A stretch of 64,000 nucleotides of DNA from an uncultured Pelagibacteraceae bacterium (GTDB taxonomy: Bacteria > Pseudomonadota > Alphaproteobacteria > Pelagibacterales > Pelagibacteraceae), in contig CACNYF010000003.1 in the NCBI GenBank assembly GCA_902624535.1, positions 1 to 64,000 on the forward strand. Direction: 5' to 3'. Every line of letters begins with the position of its first letter. The first letter of the stretch is position 1. The notes under the pieces are model-generated. The model was given only the letters and a program-made list of their open reading frames with translations. It did no database searches and was not told the origin of the DNA. A program made the translations under genes and the position numbers. Below are positions 8,304 through 17,096 of the stretch, piece by piece.

Positions 8304-9383
8304 ATGAAAATTAATGGTGTTGAATATAAAACAATCTGGTTTGATGAAGAAAAACAAGTTGTAAAAATAATAGATCAAACAAAGCTTCCACATAAATTTA
8401 TAATAAAAGAATTAAGTTCAGTTAAAGACGCGATAAATGCTATAAAAACAATGGAAGTGAGAGGTGCTCCATTAATCGGAGGTACAGCTGCATTTGGATT
8501 AGTTCTAGCTATAAAAGAAAATAATAGTTTAGATTTTATAAAAAAAAGTTCAGAAGAATTAGTTGCATCTAGACCAACAGCAATAAATCTTCAGTGGGCA
8601 GTTCATAGAATGAATAACAAATTGTCATTTGTTGAAACTGGAGATTTATTTAATGTTGCACTCAATGAAGCTAAAGAAATTTGTAAAGAAGACGAGGGCT
8701 TTTGTGAAAGTATTGGTAAAAATGGACTAAATATTATTGAAGACATATATAATAAAAAGAAAGATACCGTAAATATTCTAACACATTGTAATGCTGGTTG
8801 GTTAGCTACTATAGATTGGGGAACAGCAACTTCGCCTATTTATCATGCACATAAAAAAGGAATACCAATACATGTTTGGGTAGATGAGACTAGACCAAGA
8901 AATCAAGGTGCGAACCTTACATCATATGAACTTAATGAAGAGGAAATTTCAAATACAATTATAGCAGATAATACTGGTGGAATTTTAATGCAGAGGGGAC
9001 AGGTTGATATGTGTATTGTTGGAACAGATAGAACATTATCTAACGGAGATGTGTGTAATAAAATTGGAACATATTTAAAAGCTCTTGCAGCACATGATAA
9101 TAAAGTGCCCTTTTATGTTGCTCTACCTAGTTCGACAATAGATTGGAATTTAAAAAACTCAAAAGATATTCCAATAGAAGAAAGAGATCCAAGAGAACTT
9201 TCTCATGTGGATGGAATTAACAAAGATAATATAGTTGATAAAGTTTTAATATATCCTGAAAAAAGTAAATCATTAAATTTAGCCTTTGATGTAACACCTG
9301 CTAAATATGTAACTGCGTTAATAACTGAAAAAGGAGTTTGTAATGCTTCAACTGAAGGATTAGAAAACTTATTTAAGAAATAA
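8304..9383 (+). CDS. mtnA: S-methyl-5-thioribose-1-phosphate isomerase (ATG at 8304; track start at 8295 is TTG)
   Basis: TMEVRGAPLIGGTAAFGLVLA, ILTHCNAGWLATIDWGTATSPIYHAH, VWVDETRPRNQGANLTSYEL, IVGTDRTLSNGDVCNKIGTY. Confidence 0.93.
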   Translation: MKINGVEYKTIWFDEEKQVVKIIDQTKLPHKFIIKELSSVKDAINAIKTMEVRGAPLIGGTAAFGLVLAIKENNSLDFIKKSSEELVASRPTAINLQWAVHRMNNKLSFVETGDLFNVALNEAKEICKEDEGFCESIGKNGLNIIEDIYNKKKDTVNILTHCNAGWLATIDWGTATSPIYHAHKKGIPIHVWVDETRPRNQGANLTSYELNEEEISNTIIADNTGGILMQRGQVDMCIVGTDRTLSNGDVCNKIGTYLKALAAHDNKVPFYVALPSSTIDWNLKNSKDIPIEERDPRELSHVDGINKDNIVDKVLIYPEKSKSLNLAFDVTPAKYVTALITEKGVCNASTEGLENLFKK

Positions 9384-10473
9384 CTTTTGACAATATTAAA
9401 CCATCAAGTGGTTTTGGATGAAACCAAGTGGATTTTTGAGGCATATACTTTTTCTTCTCAGCAAATGACATTACTTGTAAAAGATTTGTAGGATTTAATT
9501 TAAATGCAACATTAAATTTGCCTGAATTAACAAGTTTTTTTAATATATCATCTCCTTTAATACCAGATACATAATTTATATTTTTTTTATTTTTTAAAAT
9601 TTTATCGATAATAAATTTTTTAAGAATAGTAATATTTAAATCTTTAGATTTTTTTAGGTATTTAATAATATACCATGTATTATTTATATACATTCCAATT
9701 TCATTTTTTTTTAGTTTTTTAGTTTTCTTTATTTTAACAGAAAAAGATTTTGAAATTATATTATGTATTTGTTTAAAACTTAAATTTGATTTTACAACTC
9801 TGTTGTAATCTAATATTTCAACTTGCTTATCTGGAAAAGCTACAATCATAGGTGAAATTTTTTCTTTACTTTTTAACATCGCTTGAAGTCTATGATGTCC
9901 ATCACAAATGTATATTTTGTTAATTTTATTTAAATATTTTTGTACTTTAAACTGTTTATCTTTATCTTCAATTACCCATAATTCATGTCTACATTTATCA
10001 TTTGAAATAAATTTATAATTAGGTTTTGATTTAAAAAGTTTTCTTAACTTTGATAAAGATAATTTATTTAATTTATATGTAGTATATATTGGACTAATTT
10101 GTGTGTTAAATCTTATTAATTGCTGTTTTCTTTTCCTTATTCTATCAGGAAATGTCTCTTCATGTCCTAAAATCTTTTTGTCGTCATAATTTTTTAAATT
10201 TATTTTACCTACTATTCCTAACAAGCATTTTTTTTGAAATGTAATTCTGTAAAGATAATAGTTATTTTTTTTATCTTGAAATATGATTTTGTTTTTCTTT
10301 AATTTTTTAAGTATTTTATTTGCGTAAGATATATTTGGATTATTTAAAATATTAAGAAAGTTTTTGTCTTTGCTAAATTTAAAATTATTTAAGTAACTTA
10401 TATTTGGTGATGAGATTTTTTTAGCAAACTTAACCTGTGGTCTTATTCCTCTAAATGGTGTTATGAGGTTCAA
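9373..10473 (-). CDS. DUF1015-family protein (ParB/Srx-type serine-kinase-like candidate)
   Basis: N-term TPFRGIRPQVKFAKKISSPN, IYICDGHHRLQAMLKSK, C-term KKYMPQKSTWFHPKPLDGLILSKV typical of DUF1015. Confidence 0.85.
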   Translation of the reverse strand: MNLITPFRGIRPQVKFAKKISSPNISYLNNFKFSKDKNFLNILNNPNISYANKILKKLKKNKIIFQDKKNNYYLYRITFQKKCLLGIVGKINLKNYDDKKILGHEETFPDRIRKRKQQLIRFNTQISPIYTTYKLNKLSLSKLRKLFKSKPNYKFISNDKCRHELWVIEDKDKQFKVQKYLNKINKIYICDGHHRLQAMLKSKEKISPMIVAFPDKQVEILDYNRVVKSNLSFKQIHNIISKSFSVKIKKTKKLKKNEIGMYINNTWYIIKYLKKSKDLNITILKKFIIDKILKNKKNINYVSGIKGDDILKKLVNSGKFNVAFKLNPTNLLQVMSFAEKKKYMPQKSTWFHPKPLDGLILSKVIS

Positions 10474-10478
10474 AATAA

Positions 10479-11840
10479 TTATGCGATTTTCGGCAATTCC
10501 TCAAGAGCCTTATCCATACTTCCTTTATCAAATTTATCTTCTGCTAAATTTCCCTCGAAGTAATCTCCGTATGCTTTCATATCAAAATGACCATGACCAC
10601 ATAAGTTGAATAAAATTGTTTTAGACTCTCCATTTTTCTTACATTCCAAAGCAGCATCTATAGCTCCCTTAACAGCGTGAGTAGCCTCTGGTGCTGGAAC
10701 AATTCCCTCTGTTCTAGCAAAATTAACACCAGCTTCAAAACATTCTTTTTGACCATAAGCTTTAGCTTCAAGAGCATTTATTTCTTTTAAATGACTAACT
10801 AAAGGAGCCATACCATGATATCTTAAACCTCCAGAGTGTGTTGCTGGCGGAATAAATTGAGACCCAAGTGTATGCATTTTCACTAATGGTGTTAATTTAC
10901 CAGTATCACCAAAATCATATACATATTTACCCTCAGTTAAAGTAGGGCATGACTTAGGTTCACAAGCAATCACTCTTGTTTTTTTACCTTCTCTAAAATT
11001 TTTACCTAAAAATGGATTTGCTAAACCTGAAAAATTACTTCCTCCACCTGTGCAACCAACTAAAATGTCAGGATAATCGTCAGCCATTTCCATTTGTAAC
11101 AATGCTTCATTACCAACAATAGTTTGGTGCATTAAGACGTGATTTAATACACTCCCTAATGCATATTTTGTATCTGGGTTTTTTGCTGCCATTTCAACTG
11201 CTTCAGATATTGCAATACCTAAACTACCAGTGTTATCTGGATTTTTAGCTAAAATTGCCTTCCCACTATCTGTTTCATTAGATGGACTAGCAACACATCT
11301 TGCTCCGTATGTTTGCATAACAAGTTTTCTATAAGGTTTTTGTTCAAAACTTACTTTCACCATGTAGACGTCTAATTCAATTCCAAATAATTTACATGCA
11401 AAAGCTAATGAAGTTCCCCACTGTCCGGCGCCAGTCTCAGTAGTTATTTTTTTAGTACCTTCTTCTTTGTTATAGAAAGCTTGCGCTACTGCAGTGTTTG
11501 GTTTGTGACTGCCAGATGGACTAACACCTTCATATTTATAATAAATTTTTGCTGGTGTATCTAAATGCTTTTCTAATTTTCTTGCTCGGTATAATGGAGA
11601 TGGTCTCCACTGTTTATAAATTTGTCTTACTGGATCAGGAATTTCTATTTCTCTATCTTGAGAAACTTCTTGACCAATTAAAGCCATAGGAAACAACGGA
11701 GCTAAATCATCAGGGCCAATAGGTTTTAAAGTACCCGGATGAAGAGGTGGTTCCATTGGTTTTGGTAAATCAGCAGCAATATTATACCAAGTTTTAGGCA
11801 TTTTGCTTTCATCAAGAAAATATTTTATTGTATCTGACAT
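10479..11840 (-). CDS. trpB2: Tryptophan synthase beta-like PLP enzyme, TrpB2 type
   Basis: YEGVSPSGSHKPNTAVAQAFYNKEEG, TTETGAGQWGTSLAFACKLFG, GCTGGGSNFSGLANPF; long N-terminus and ~450 aa typical of TrpB2. Confidence 0.9.
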   Translation of the reverse strand: MSDTIKYFLDESKMPKTWYNIAADLPKPMEPPLHPGTLKPIGPDDLAPLFPMALIGQEVSQDREIEIPDPVRQIYKQWRPSPLYRARKLEKHLDTPAKIYYKYEGVSPSGSHKPNTAVAQAFYNKEEGTKKITTETGAGQWGTSLAFACKLFGIELDVYMVKVSFEQKPYRKLVMQTYGARCVASPSNETDSGKAILAKNPDNTGSLGIAISEAVEMAAKNPDTKYALGSVLNHVLMHQTIVGNEALLQMEMADDYPDILVGCTGGGSNFSGLANPFLGKNFREGKKTRVIACEPKSCPTLTEGKYVYDFGDTGKLTPLVKMHTLGSQFIPPATHSGGLRYHGMAPLVSHLKEINALEAKAYGQKECFEAGVNFARTEGIVPAPEATHAVKGAIDAALECKKNGESKTILFNLCGHGHFDMKAYGDYFEGNLAEDKFDKGSMDKALEELPKIA

Positions 11841-11894
11841 TTTTTTTTTAATATAGTTTGATCTTTATCAAAATTAAAATCAAGCATTTATTTA

Positions 11895-12524
11895 ATGAGA
11901 GCTATAAAAAAAAATATAATAAAATACTCAAAAAAGTTAAATAAAATTGGATTATCTACTCTAAGATCTGGTAATATTTCAGTAAGAGTTGAAAATGGAT
12001 TTTATATTACCCCTTCAGGATTGAAGTATTCCTCATTAAAAACTAAAGATATTGTTTACGTTAAACTTGATGGAACATTTAACAAAAAACAAAAACCTTC
12101 ATCAGAATGGAGATTTCATCAAGATATTTATTTGAGAAAAAAAGATGCTAGAGCCATTGTTCATGCTCATTCTACTAATGCAACAGCTATATCGGTTCAT
12201 AATAAAAAGATACCAGCATTTCATTACATGGTAGCTTTAGCAGGAGGTCATGATATCAAATGCGCCAAATACGCAACTTTTGGAACAAGAGAGCTTTCCA
12301 AAAATATATTAAAAGCTTTAAAAAACAGAAAGGCTTGCCTAATTTCTAATCACGGTCAGATTGTATACGACAGTGACTTGCCTAAAGCTTTTGAATTGGC
12401 TGAAGAGGTTGAAAATCTTTCTTTACAGTATATAACCGCTTTAAAACTTGGAAAGCCAAAGATTCTTAGTGTAAAGAAAATACAAAAAGTTTTGGCTAAG
12501 GCTAAAAATTATAAAAGAGGTTAG
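11895..12524 (+). CDS. Class II aldolase/adducin family protein (FucA/Ald2-like)
   Basis: TLRSGNISVRVENGFYITPSGLKYSSL, AIVHAHSTNATAIS, AFHYMVALAGGHDIKCAKYATFGTRELS, KACLISNHGQIV. Confidence 0.85.
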   Translation: MRAIKKNIIKYSKKLNKIGLSTLRSGNISVRVENGFYITPSGLKYSSLKTKDIVYVKLDGTFNKKQKPSSEWRFHQDIYLRKKDARAIVHAHSTNATAISVHNKKIPAFHYMVALAGGHDIKCAKYATFGTRELSKNILKALKNRKACLISNHGQIVYDSDLPKAFELAEEVENLSLQYITALKLGKPKILSVKKIQKVLAKAKNYKRG

Positions 12525-12528
12525 TTTC

Positions 12529-13569
12529 ATGACTAAAGTAGGTGAACACATAACTCTAGACATCATTGGGACCAAAAAAGAATATGATCCATCTTTTTAC
12601 GAAAAGTTGGTTTATAAAATTGCAAAATTAGCAAAAGTAACAGTTTTAAAAATATCAAAATATAAATTTGAGCCCCAAGGTTTTACATTGGTAGCTCTGT
12701 TAGCAGAAAGCCATATAAGCTTTCACACTTTCCCGGAAAATGAAATTATAAGCTTTGATTTTTTTACTTGTGGTAAAGTTTCACCATCAGTTGCTCTTAA
12801 AGTAATTAAAGAAGAAATAGAACACAAACAAATTATTATTAAGGAATTTAACAGAGATACGATTGATCTATATCATGATAACTATAGTTCACCAGGATTA
12901 AAAAAATCTTATGTTGTAAATAAAGTATTAGAAAATTTTAAATCCAAAGCAGGGCAATATATTGAAATATTAGATTTAGAACAGTTTGGAAAAGCTTTAT
13001 TTATTGATAATGAGATACAAGTTGCTGAGAGTGATGAACATTTATATAGCTCAACCTTTGTAAATTCTGGTCTTAATTTAAATTCAAACAAAGAGAAAGC
13101 CGCAATTATTGGTGGAGGTGATGGTGGTGTAGCAAGAGAATGTATTTCACAAAATTTTGGATTTATAGATTGGTATGAATTAGATCACGAGGTTGTTGAT
13201 GTGTGTGATAAACATTTAAGCAAGATAGGAGAAAAGGCTACAGAAAAAAATTCAGTTAAATGTGTTTGGGGTGATGCATTTGAGAGCATAAAATCGGTCA
13301 AAGATAATACATATGATCAAATCTTTGTTGATCTTAACGATGATCAATTTTGTATAGATTTGGCTGCAAAAAATATGTCATCTTTAGAAAGAATATTAAA
13401 ACCCAAAGGTGTAATTACTGCTCAAGTTGGAAGCCAAGATAAAAAACCAAAACAAGTCGAAAATTGGTTAAATGTTTTTAACAAAAATTTTGGAAATACA
13501 AAACTTTCAAGAGTTTACATACCGAGTTTTGATTGTTCATGGAATTTTTCCTCATCAATAAATCATTAA
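12529..13569 (+). CDS. Fusion: S-adenosylmethionine decarboxylase (SpeD) N-terminal domain + spermidine synthase (SpeE) domain
   Basis: LLAESHISFHTFPENEIISFDFFTCG (pyruvoyl Ser, His, Cys) followed by GQYIEILDLEQFGKALFIDNEIQVAESDEHLYSS...AAIIGGGDGGVARE. Confidence 0.9.
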   Translation: MTKVGEHITLDIIGTKKEYDPSFYEKLVYKIAKLAKVTVLKISKYKFEPQGFTLVALLAESHISFHTFPENEIISFDFFTCGKVSPSVALKVIKEEIEHKQIIIKEFNRDTIDLYHDNYSSPGLKKSYVVNKVLENFKSKAGQYIEILDLEQFGKALFIDNEIQVAESDEHLYSSTFVNSGLNLNSNKEKAAIIGGGDGGVARECISQNFGFIDWYELDHEVVDVCDKHLSKIGEKATEKNSVKCVWGDAFESIKSVKDNTYDQIFVDLNDDQFCIDLAAKNMSSLERILKPKGVITAQVGSQDKKPKQVENWLNVFNKNFGNTKLSRVYIPSFDCSWNFSSSINH

Positions 13570-13628
13570 TTTTTCTTTTTAAATCAATAAATTTATGAAA
13601 TAATCTTCTTAAATTTTAGGAGGAAAAA

Positions 13629-14456
13629 ATGAAAAAATTTAAAGTATTGGGATTAGGTATTTTAATATCATCATTTCTAACAATTTCTTCAATTGCAGAT
13701 CAAATTAAAATTGGAACAGAAGGTGCATATCCGCCTTGGAATTCTAAAGACTCAGCAGGAAATTTGATTGGTTTTGAAGTCGAATTAGCAAATGAATTAT
13801 GTAAAATAATGAAACATGATTGCACTATTGTAGAGCAAGACTGGGACGGAATGATACCAGCTTTAGTTTCAAGGAAATTTGATGCTATAATGGCTGGAAT
13901 GTCAATAACTGGTGAGAGAATGAAAACAATAAACTTTTCTCAAGGTTATGCTGATGAAGTTGCATCATTAGCTGTTATGAAAGGATCAAAAAACGAAGGT
14001 CTTAAAACAATGTCAGCTATAAATTTATCTGACGTAAGTGCTGATGAACAAGCAACACTAGATGTTTTGACTAAAGCATTCAAAGGTAAAACTATTGGTG
14101 TGCAAACAGCAACAATCCACCAGAACTTTTTAGAGTCAGGTTTAATGGGTAATGTAAAAATTAGAACTTACAAAACTCAAGATGAAGTAAACTTAGATTT
14201 ATCTGCTGGTAGAATAGATGCAGCTTTAGCGGCAGCCGTTGCTTTTACTGACTATGCAGAAAAATCTGGTAAAGGAGTTGTATTGACTGGACCAACATTT
14301 GCAGGTGGAGATTTCGGTAATGGAGTTGGTGTAGGTATTAGAAAAGGTGACTCTAAACTTTTAAATGATTTTAATGCAGCAATTGATAAAGCTAGAGATG
14401 ACGGCATTATTAGTAAGCTTGCTATAAAACATTTTGGTTTTGACGCTTCTATGTAA
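13629..14456 (+). CDS. Polar (basic) amino-acid ABC transporter substrate-binding protein, HisJ/ArgT-like
   Basis: KIGTEGAYPPWNSKDSAGNLIGFEVELANELCKIM...DWDGMIPALVSRKFDAIMAGMSIT; RBS taggagg upstream. Confidence 0.88.
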   Translation: MKKFKVLGLGILISSFLTISSIADQIKIGTEGAYPPWNSKDSAGNLIGFEVELANELCKIMKHDCTIVEQDWDGMIPALVSRKFDAIMAGMSITGERMKTINFSQGYADEVASLAVMKGSKNEGLKTMSAINLSDVSADEQATLDVLTKAFKGKTIGVQTATIHQNFLESGLMGNVKIRTYKTQDEVNLDLSAGRIDAALAAAVAFTDYAEKSGKGVVLTGPTFAGGDFGNGVGVGIRKGDSKLLNDFNAAIDKARDDGIISKLAIKHFGFDASM

Positions 14457-14468
14457 TAAATTATTTAT

Positions 14469-14490
14469 GGGTGGCTATAATTAGCCACCT
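14469..14490 (+). promoter_or_regulatory. Hairpin between substrate-binding protein and permease genes
   Basis: GGTGGCTA-TAAT-TAGCCACC perfect 8-bp stem (14470-14477/14482-14489, plus G.T at 14469/14490), ending 5 nt before ATG 14496; no T tract. Confidence 0.7.
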
Positions 14491-14495
14491 ATATT

Positions 14496-15188
14496 ATGGA
14501 ACTTCTGTATTTTGGTGATAAGGGTTGGGGAGACGAGTTATTCTTTGCAACCTTAATGACAATTGCGGTTTCAATAACCGCAATGGTAATTGGTTTTATA
14601 TTTGCCGCTTTATTTACTCCATTAAAATTATCTAATAATAAATTTCTTAACTCTATAGGCAATGCTTACACCACAGTTATTAGAGGTGTGCCTGAACTTC
14701 TTGTAATTTATTTATTTTTCTTTGGTGGAAGTGGAGCAATTATGTTTGTTGCTTCTATATTTGGATACAATGATTACATCGAAATTAATGCTTTTTTAAC
14801 TGGTTCATTTTCGATAGGGATAATATCGGGAGCATACTCGACTGAAGTTTTTAGAGGGGCCTTACAATCAATTGATAAGGGTCAGTTCGAAGCTGCAAAA
14901 GTTTTAGGTTTTAATAAAAATATATACTTCTTTAAAATTATTTTGCCTCAAATGCTAAGACTAGCAATACCAAACTTAAGCAATGTTTGGCAAATTACAT
15001 TAAAAGATACATCTCTCATATCAGTAACTGGTCTAGTTGAAATAATGAGACAATCCTATATTGCAGCTGGCTCGACTAGAGATCCATTATTTTTTTACTC
15101 ATTTGCGGCAGTTTTATACTTAATTCTCACATTTTTAAGTATGCAATTATTAAACAGATTAGAAATAAAATATAGCAAAGGTTATTAA
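14496..15188 (+). CDS. Amino-acid ABC transporter permease (HisQ-like)
   Basis: TVIRGVPELLVIYLFFFGG, YSTEVFRGALQSIDKGQFEAAKVLGF. Confidence 0.88.
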   Translation: MELLYFGDKGWGDELFFATLMTIAVSITAMVIGFIFAALFTPLKLSNNKFLNSIGNAYTTVIRGVPELLVIYLFFFGGSGAIMFVASIFGYNDYIEINAFLTGSFSIGIISGAYSTEVFRGALQSIDKGQFEAAKVLGFNKNIYFFKIILPQMLRLAIPNLSNVWQITLKDTSLISVTGLVEIMRQSYIAAGSTRDPLFFYSFAAVLYLILTFLSMQLLNRLEIKYSKGY

Positions 15189-15865
15189 TGGATTTTGAAT
15201 TAATGGTAAATAGTTTTCCAAAGTTGCTAAATGCTACTTTGATTACCCTTAAACTATTATCTTCATCCCTTATTCTAGGACTTTTTATTGGATTAGGATT
15301 TGCAATCATGAGAATGAATAATAATAAAATAATTAATAAATTTGCTTATGGATATTCTTATATTTTTAGAGGGACACCTCTATTGGTTCAAATATTCATA
15401 ATTTATTTTGGTTTAGGTCAAATTGAATATTTAAGAACAACTTTTTTGTGGGTAATATTAAAAGAACCTTATTGGTGTGCGATAATAGCATTTTCGTTAA
15501 ATACTGGCGCTTATACATCAGAAATATTGAGATCAGCTTTTCAAACTATAAAACTAGGATATTTAGAAGCTGGAAGAAGCCTAGGAATACCTTCTAAAAT
15601 TATTTTTACAAAAATACAAATTCCTATTGCAATTAAACAATCTTTACCAGCTTATGGTAATGAAATTATTTTAATGCTTAAAGGAACATCTCTAGCAAGC
15701 ACAGTCACACTTATGGACTTAACAGGTGTTGCTAAGTATATAATCTCAACAACATTTAAGCCTGTTGAAGTATTTATTGTGGCAGGAGGTATTTACTTGT
15801 TTATGACTTTTATAATTCATAATGTAATTAAATATTTAGAAAAAAAATATGGATTTCAAACATGA
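15188..15865 (+). CDS. Amino-acid ABC transporter permease (HisM-like)
   Basis: YIFRGTPLLVQIFIIYFGLGQ, GAYTSEILRSAFQTIKLGYLEAGRSLG. Confidence 0.88.
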   Translation: MDFELMVNSFPKLLNATLITLKLLSSSLILGLFIGLGFAIMRMNNNKIINKFAYGYSYIFRGTPLLVQIFIIYFGLGQIEYLRTTFLWVILKEPYWCAIIAFSLNTGAYTSEILRSAFQTIKLGYLEAGRSLGIPSKIIFTKIQIPIAIKQSLPAYGNEIILMLKGTSLASTVTLMDLTGVAKYIISTTFKPVEVFIVAGGIYLFMTFIIHNVIKYLEKKYGFQT

Positions 15866-16647
15866 AAATAGCATGCATACAATTATCAAGTGGAGAAAAT
15901 TATGATAGTAATTTTAAAGATATTATTAAATATGTATATCAAGCTATAAAAAATAAATCTGATTTAATTATTACACCTGAAACTTCTTCTTTGATGTCTA
16001 GTAGTAGAGAAACACTTTTTAAATATTCATTTGAAATGAATAAAGATCCAATTTTGAAGAAAATTAAAGAAGTATCAAAAAAATATAAGAAATGGATTTT
16101 ACTTGGATCAATTTGCGTTAAGGTTAAAAACAAACTCAGAAATAGATCGATATTAGTTGGACCGAATGGAAAAATTGTAAAATTTTATGATAAAATTAAT
16201 ATGTTCGATGTTAAAATTCCAAATAAAGAGCAACATAAAGAAAGTAAAACTTTTAAAGCAGGAAATAAATTAGTCACTGCCAATTTACCTTGGGGCAAAA
16301 TAGGTTTTACAATCTGTTTTGATCTGAGATTTCCTGAACTTTATAGGAATTTATCAAAAAAAAATTTAAGCTTTATAGCTGTTCCATCAGCTTTCACAAA
16401 GTTTACGGGACAAAAACATTGGATAACACTTTTAAGAGCAAGAGCTATTGAAAATTTTTGTTATATTTTTGCACCAGCTCAAACTGGTAAAAATACTCCT
16501 AAAAGAGAAACATTTGGTCATACAGCAATTATTTCACCAGATGGAAAAGTATTAGCATTAAAAAAATTTGGGAAAGGAGTGATATATTCAAAAATTAATC
16601 CAAAACATTCCATGGATTTAAGAAAAATAATACCAAGTTTAGTTTAA
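15862..16647 (+). CDS. Carbon-nitrogen hydrolase (nitrilase superfamily, Nit-like amidase)
   Basis: TPETSSLMS (Glu), YDKINMFDV (Lys), GFTICFDLRFPELYRNL (Cys). Confidence 0.88.
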   Translation: MKIACIQLSSGENYDSNFKDIIKYVYQAIKNKSDLIITPETSSLMSSSRETLFKYSFEMNKDPILKKIKEVSKKYKKWILLGSICVKVKNKLRNRSILVGPNGKIVKFYDKINMFDVKIPNKEQHKESKTFKAGNKLVTANLPWGKIGFTICFDLRFPELYRNLSKKNLSFIAVPSAFTKFTGQKHWITLLRARAIENFCYIFAPAQTGKNTPKRETFGHTAIISPDGKVLALKKFGKGVIYSKINPKHSMDLRKIIPSLV

Positions 16648-16674
16648 TTTAAGTTAAAAAATTAATTAGTAATA

Positions 16675-17064
16675 TTAATATTTGGTATACTCTTTAATCT
16701 CTTTAATTTTAGAACCAGTTTTATTGTTTATTTCTAATTTTAATTTTGCTCTCTCATCGTTTAGGAAGTGAACATCCCTTGATAATTTAATGAATTTTTC
16801 TCCAAACTCCGAATTTTTTTCACAAAGTCTCTTATCATCTTCTATTACCCAAAGTTTTGAATTTATTTCTTTTAGCGAGTTATATAAACTTATAATTTCA
16901 CTGTAATCTTTAATATTTGTATTTAATTGATCTTTTAAAATTTTATACTCATCTTTTATATAATTTAGTTTCTCAGGATCTTTAATTTTTTCAGATTTAA
17001 TTTCTAAAATCGAAATTTTATCTAACAATTCACCAACTGAAACTTCTACTAAAATTTTATTCAT
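16675..17064 (-). CDS. DUF6165-like small protein
   Basis: NKILVEVSVGELLDKISILEIKSEKIKD...LKEINSKLWVIEDDKR. Confidence 0.65.
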   Translation of the reverse strand: MNKILVEVSVGELLDKISILEIKSEKIKDPEKLNYIKDEYKILKDQLNTNIKDYSEIISLYNSLKEINSKLWVIEDDKRLCEKNSEFGEKFIKLSRDVHFLNDERAKLKLEINNKTGSKIKEIKEYTKY

Positions 17065-17096
17065 ATAAATTTATATTATGTTAAGTTGTTAAAAAT

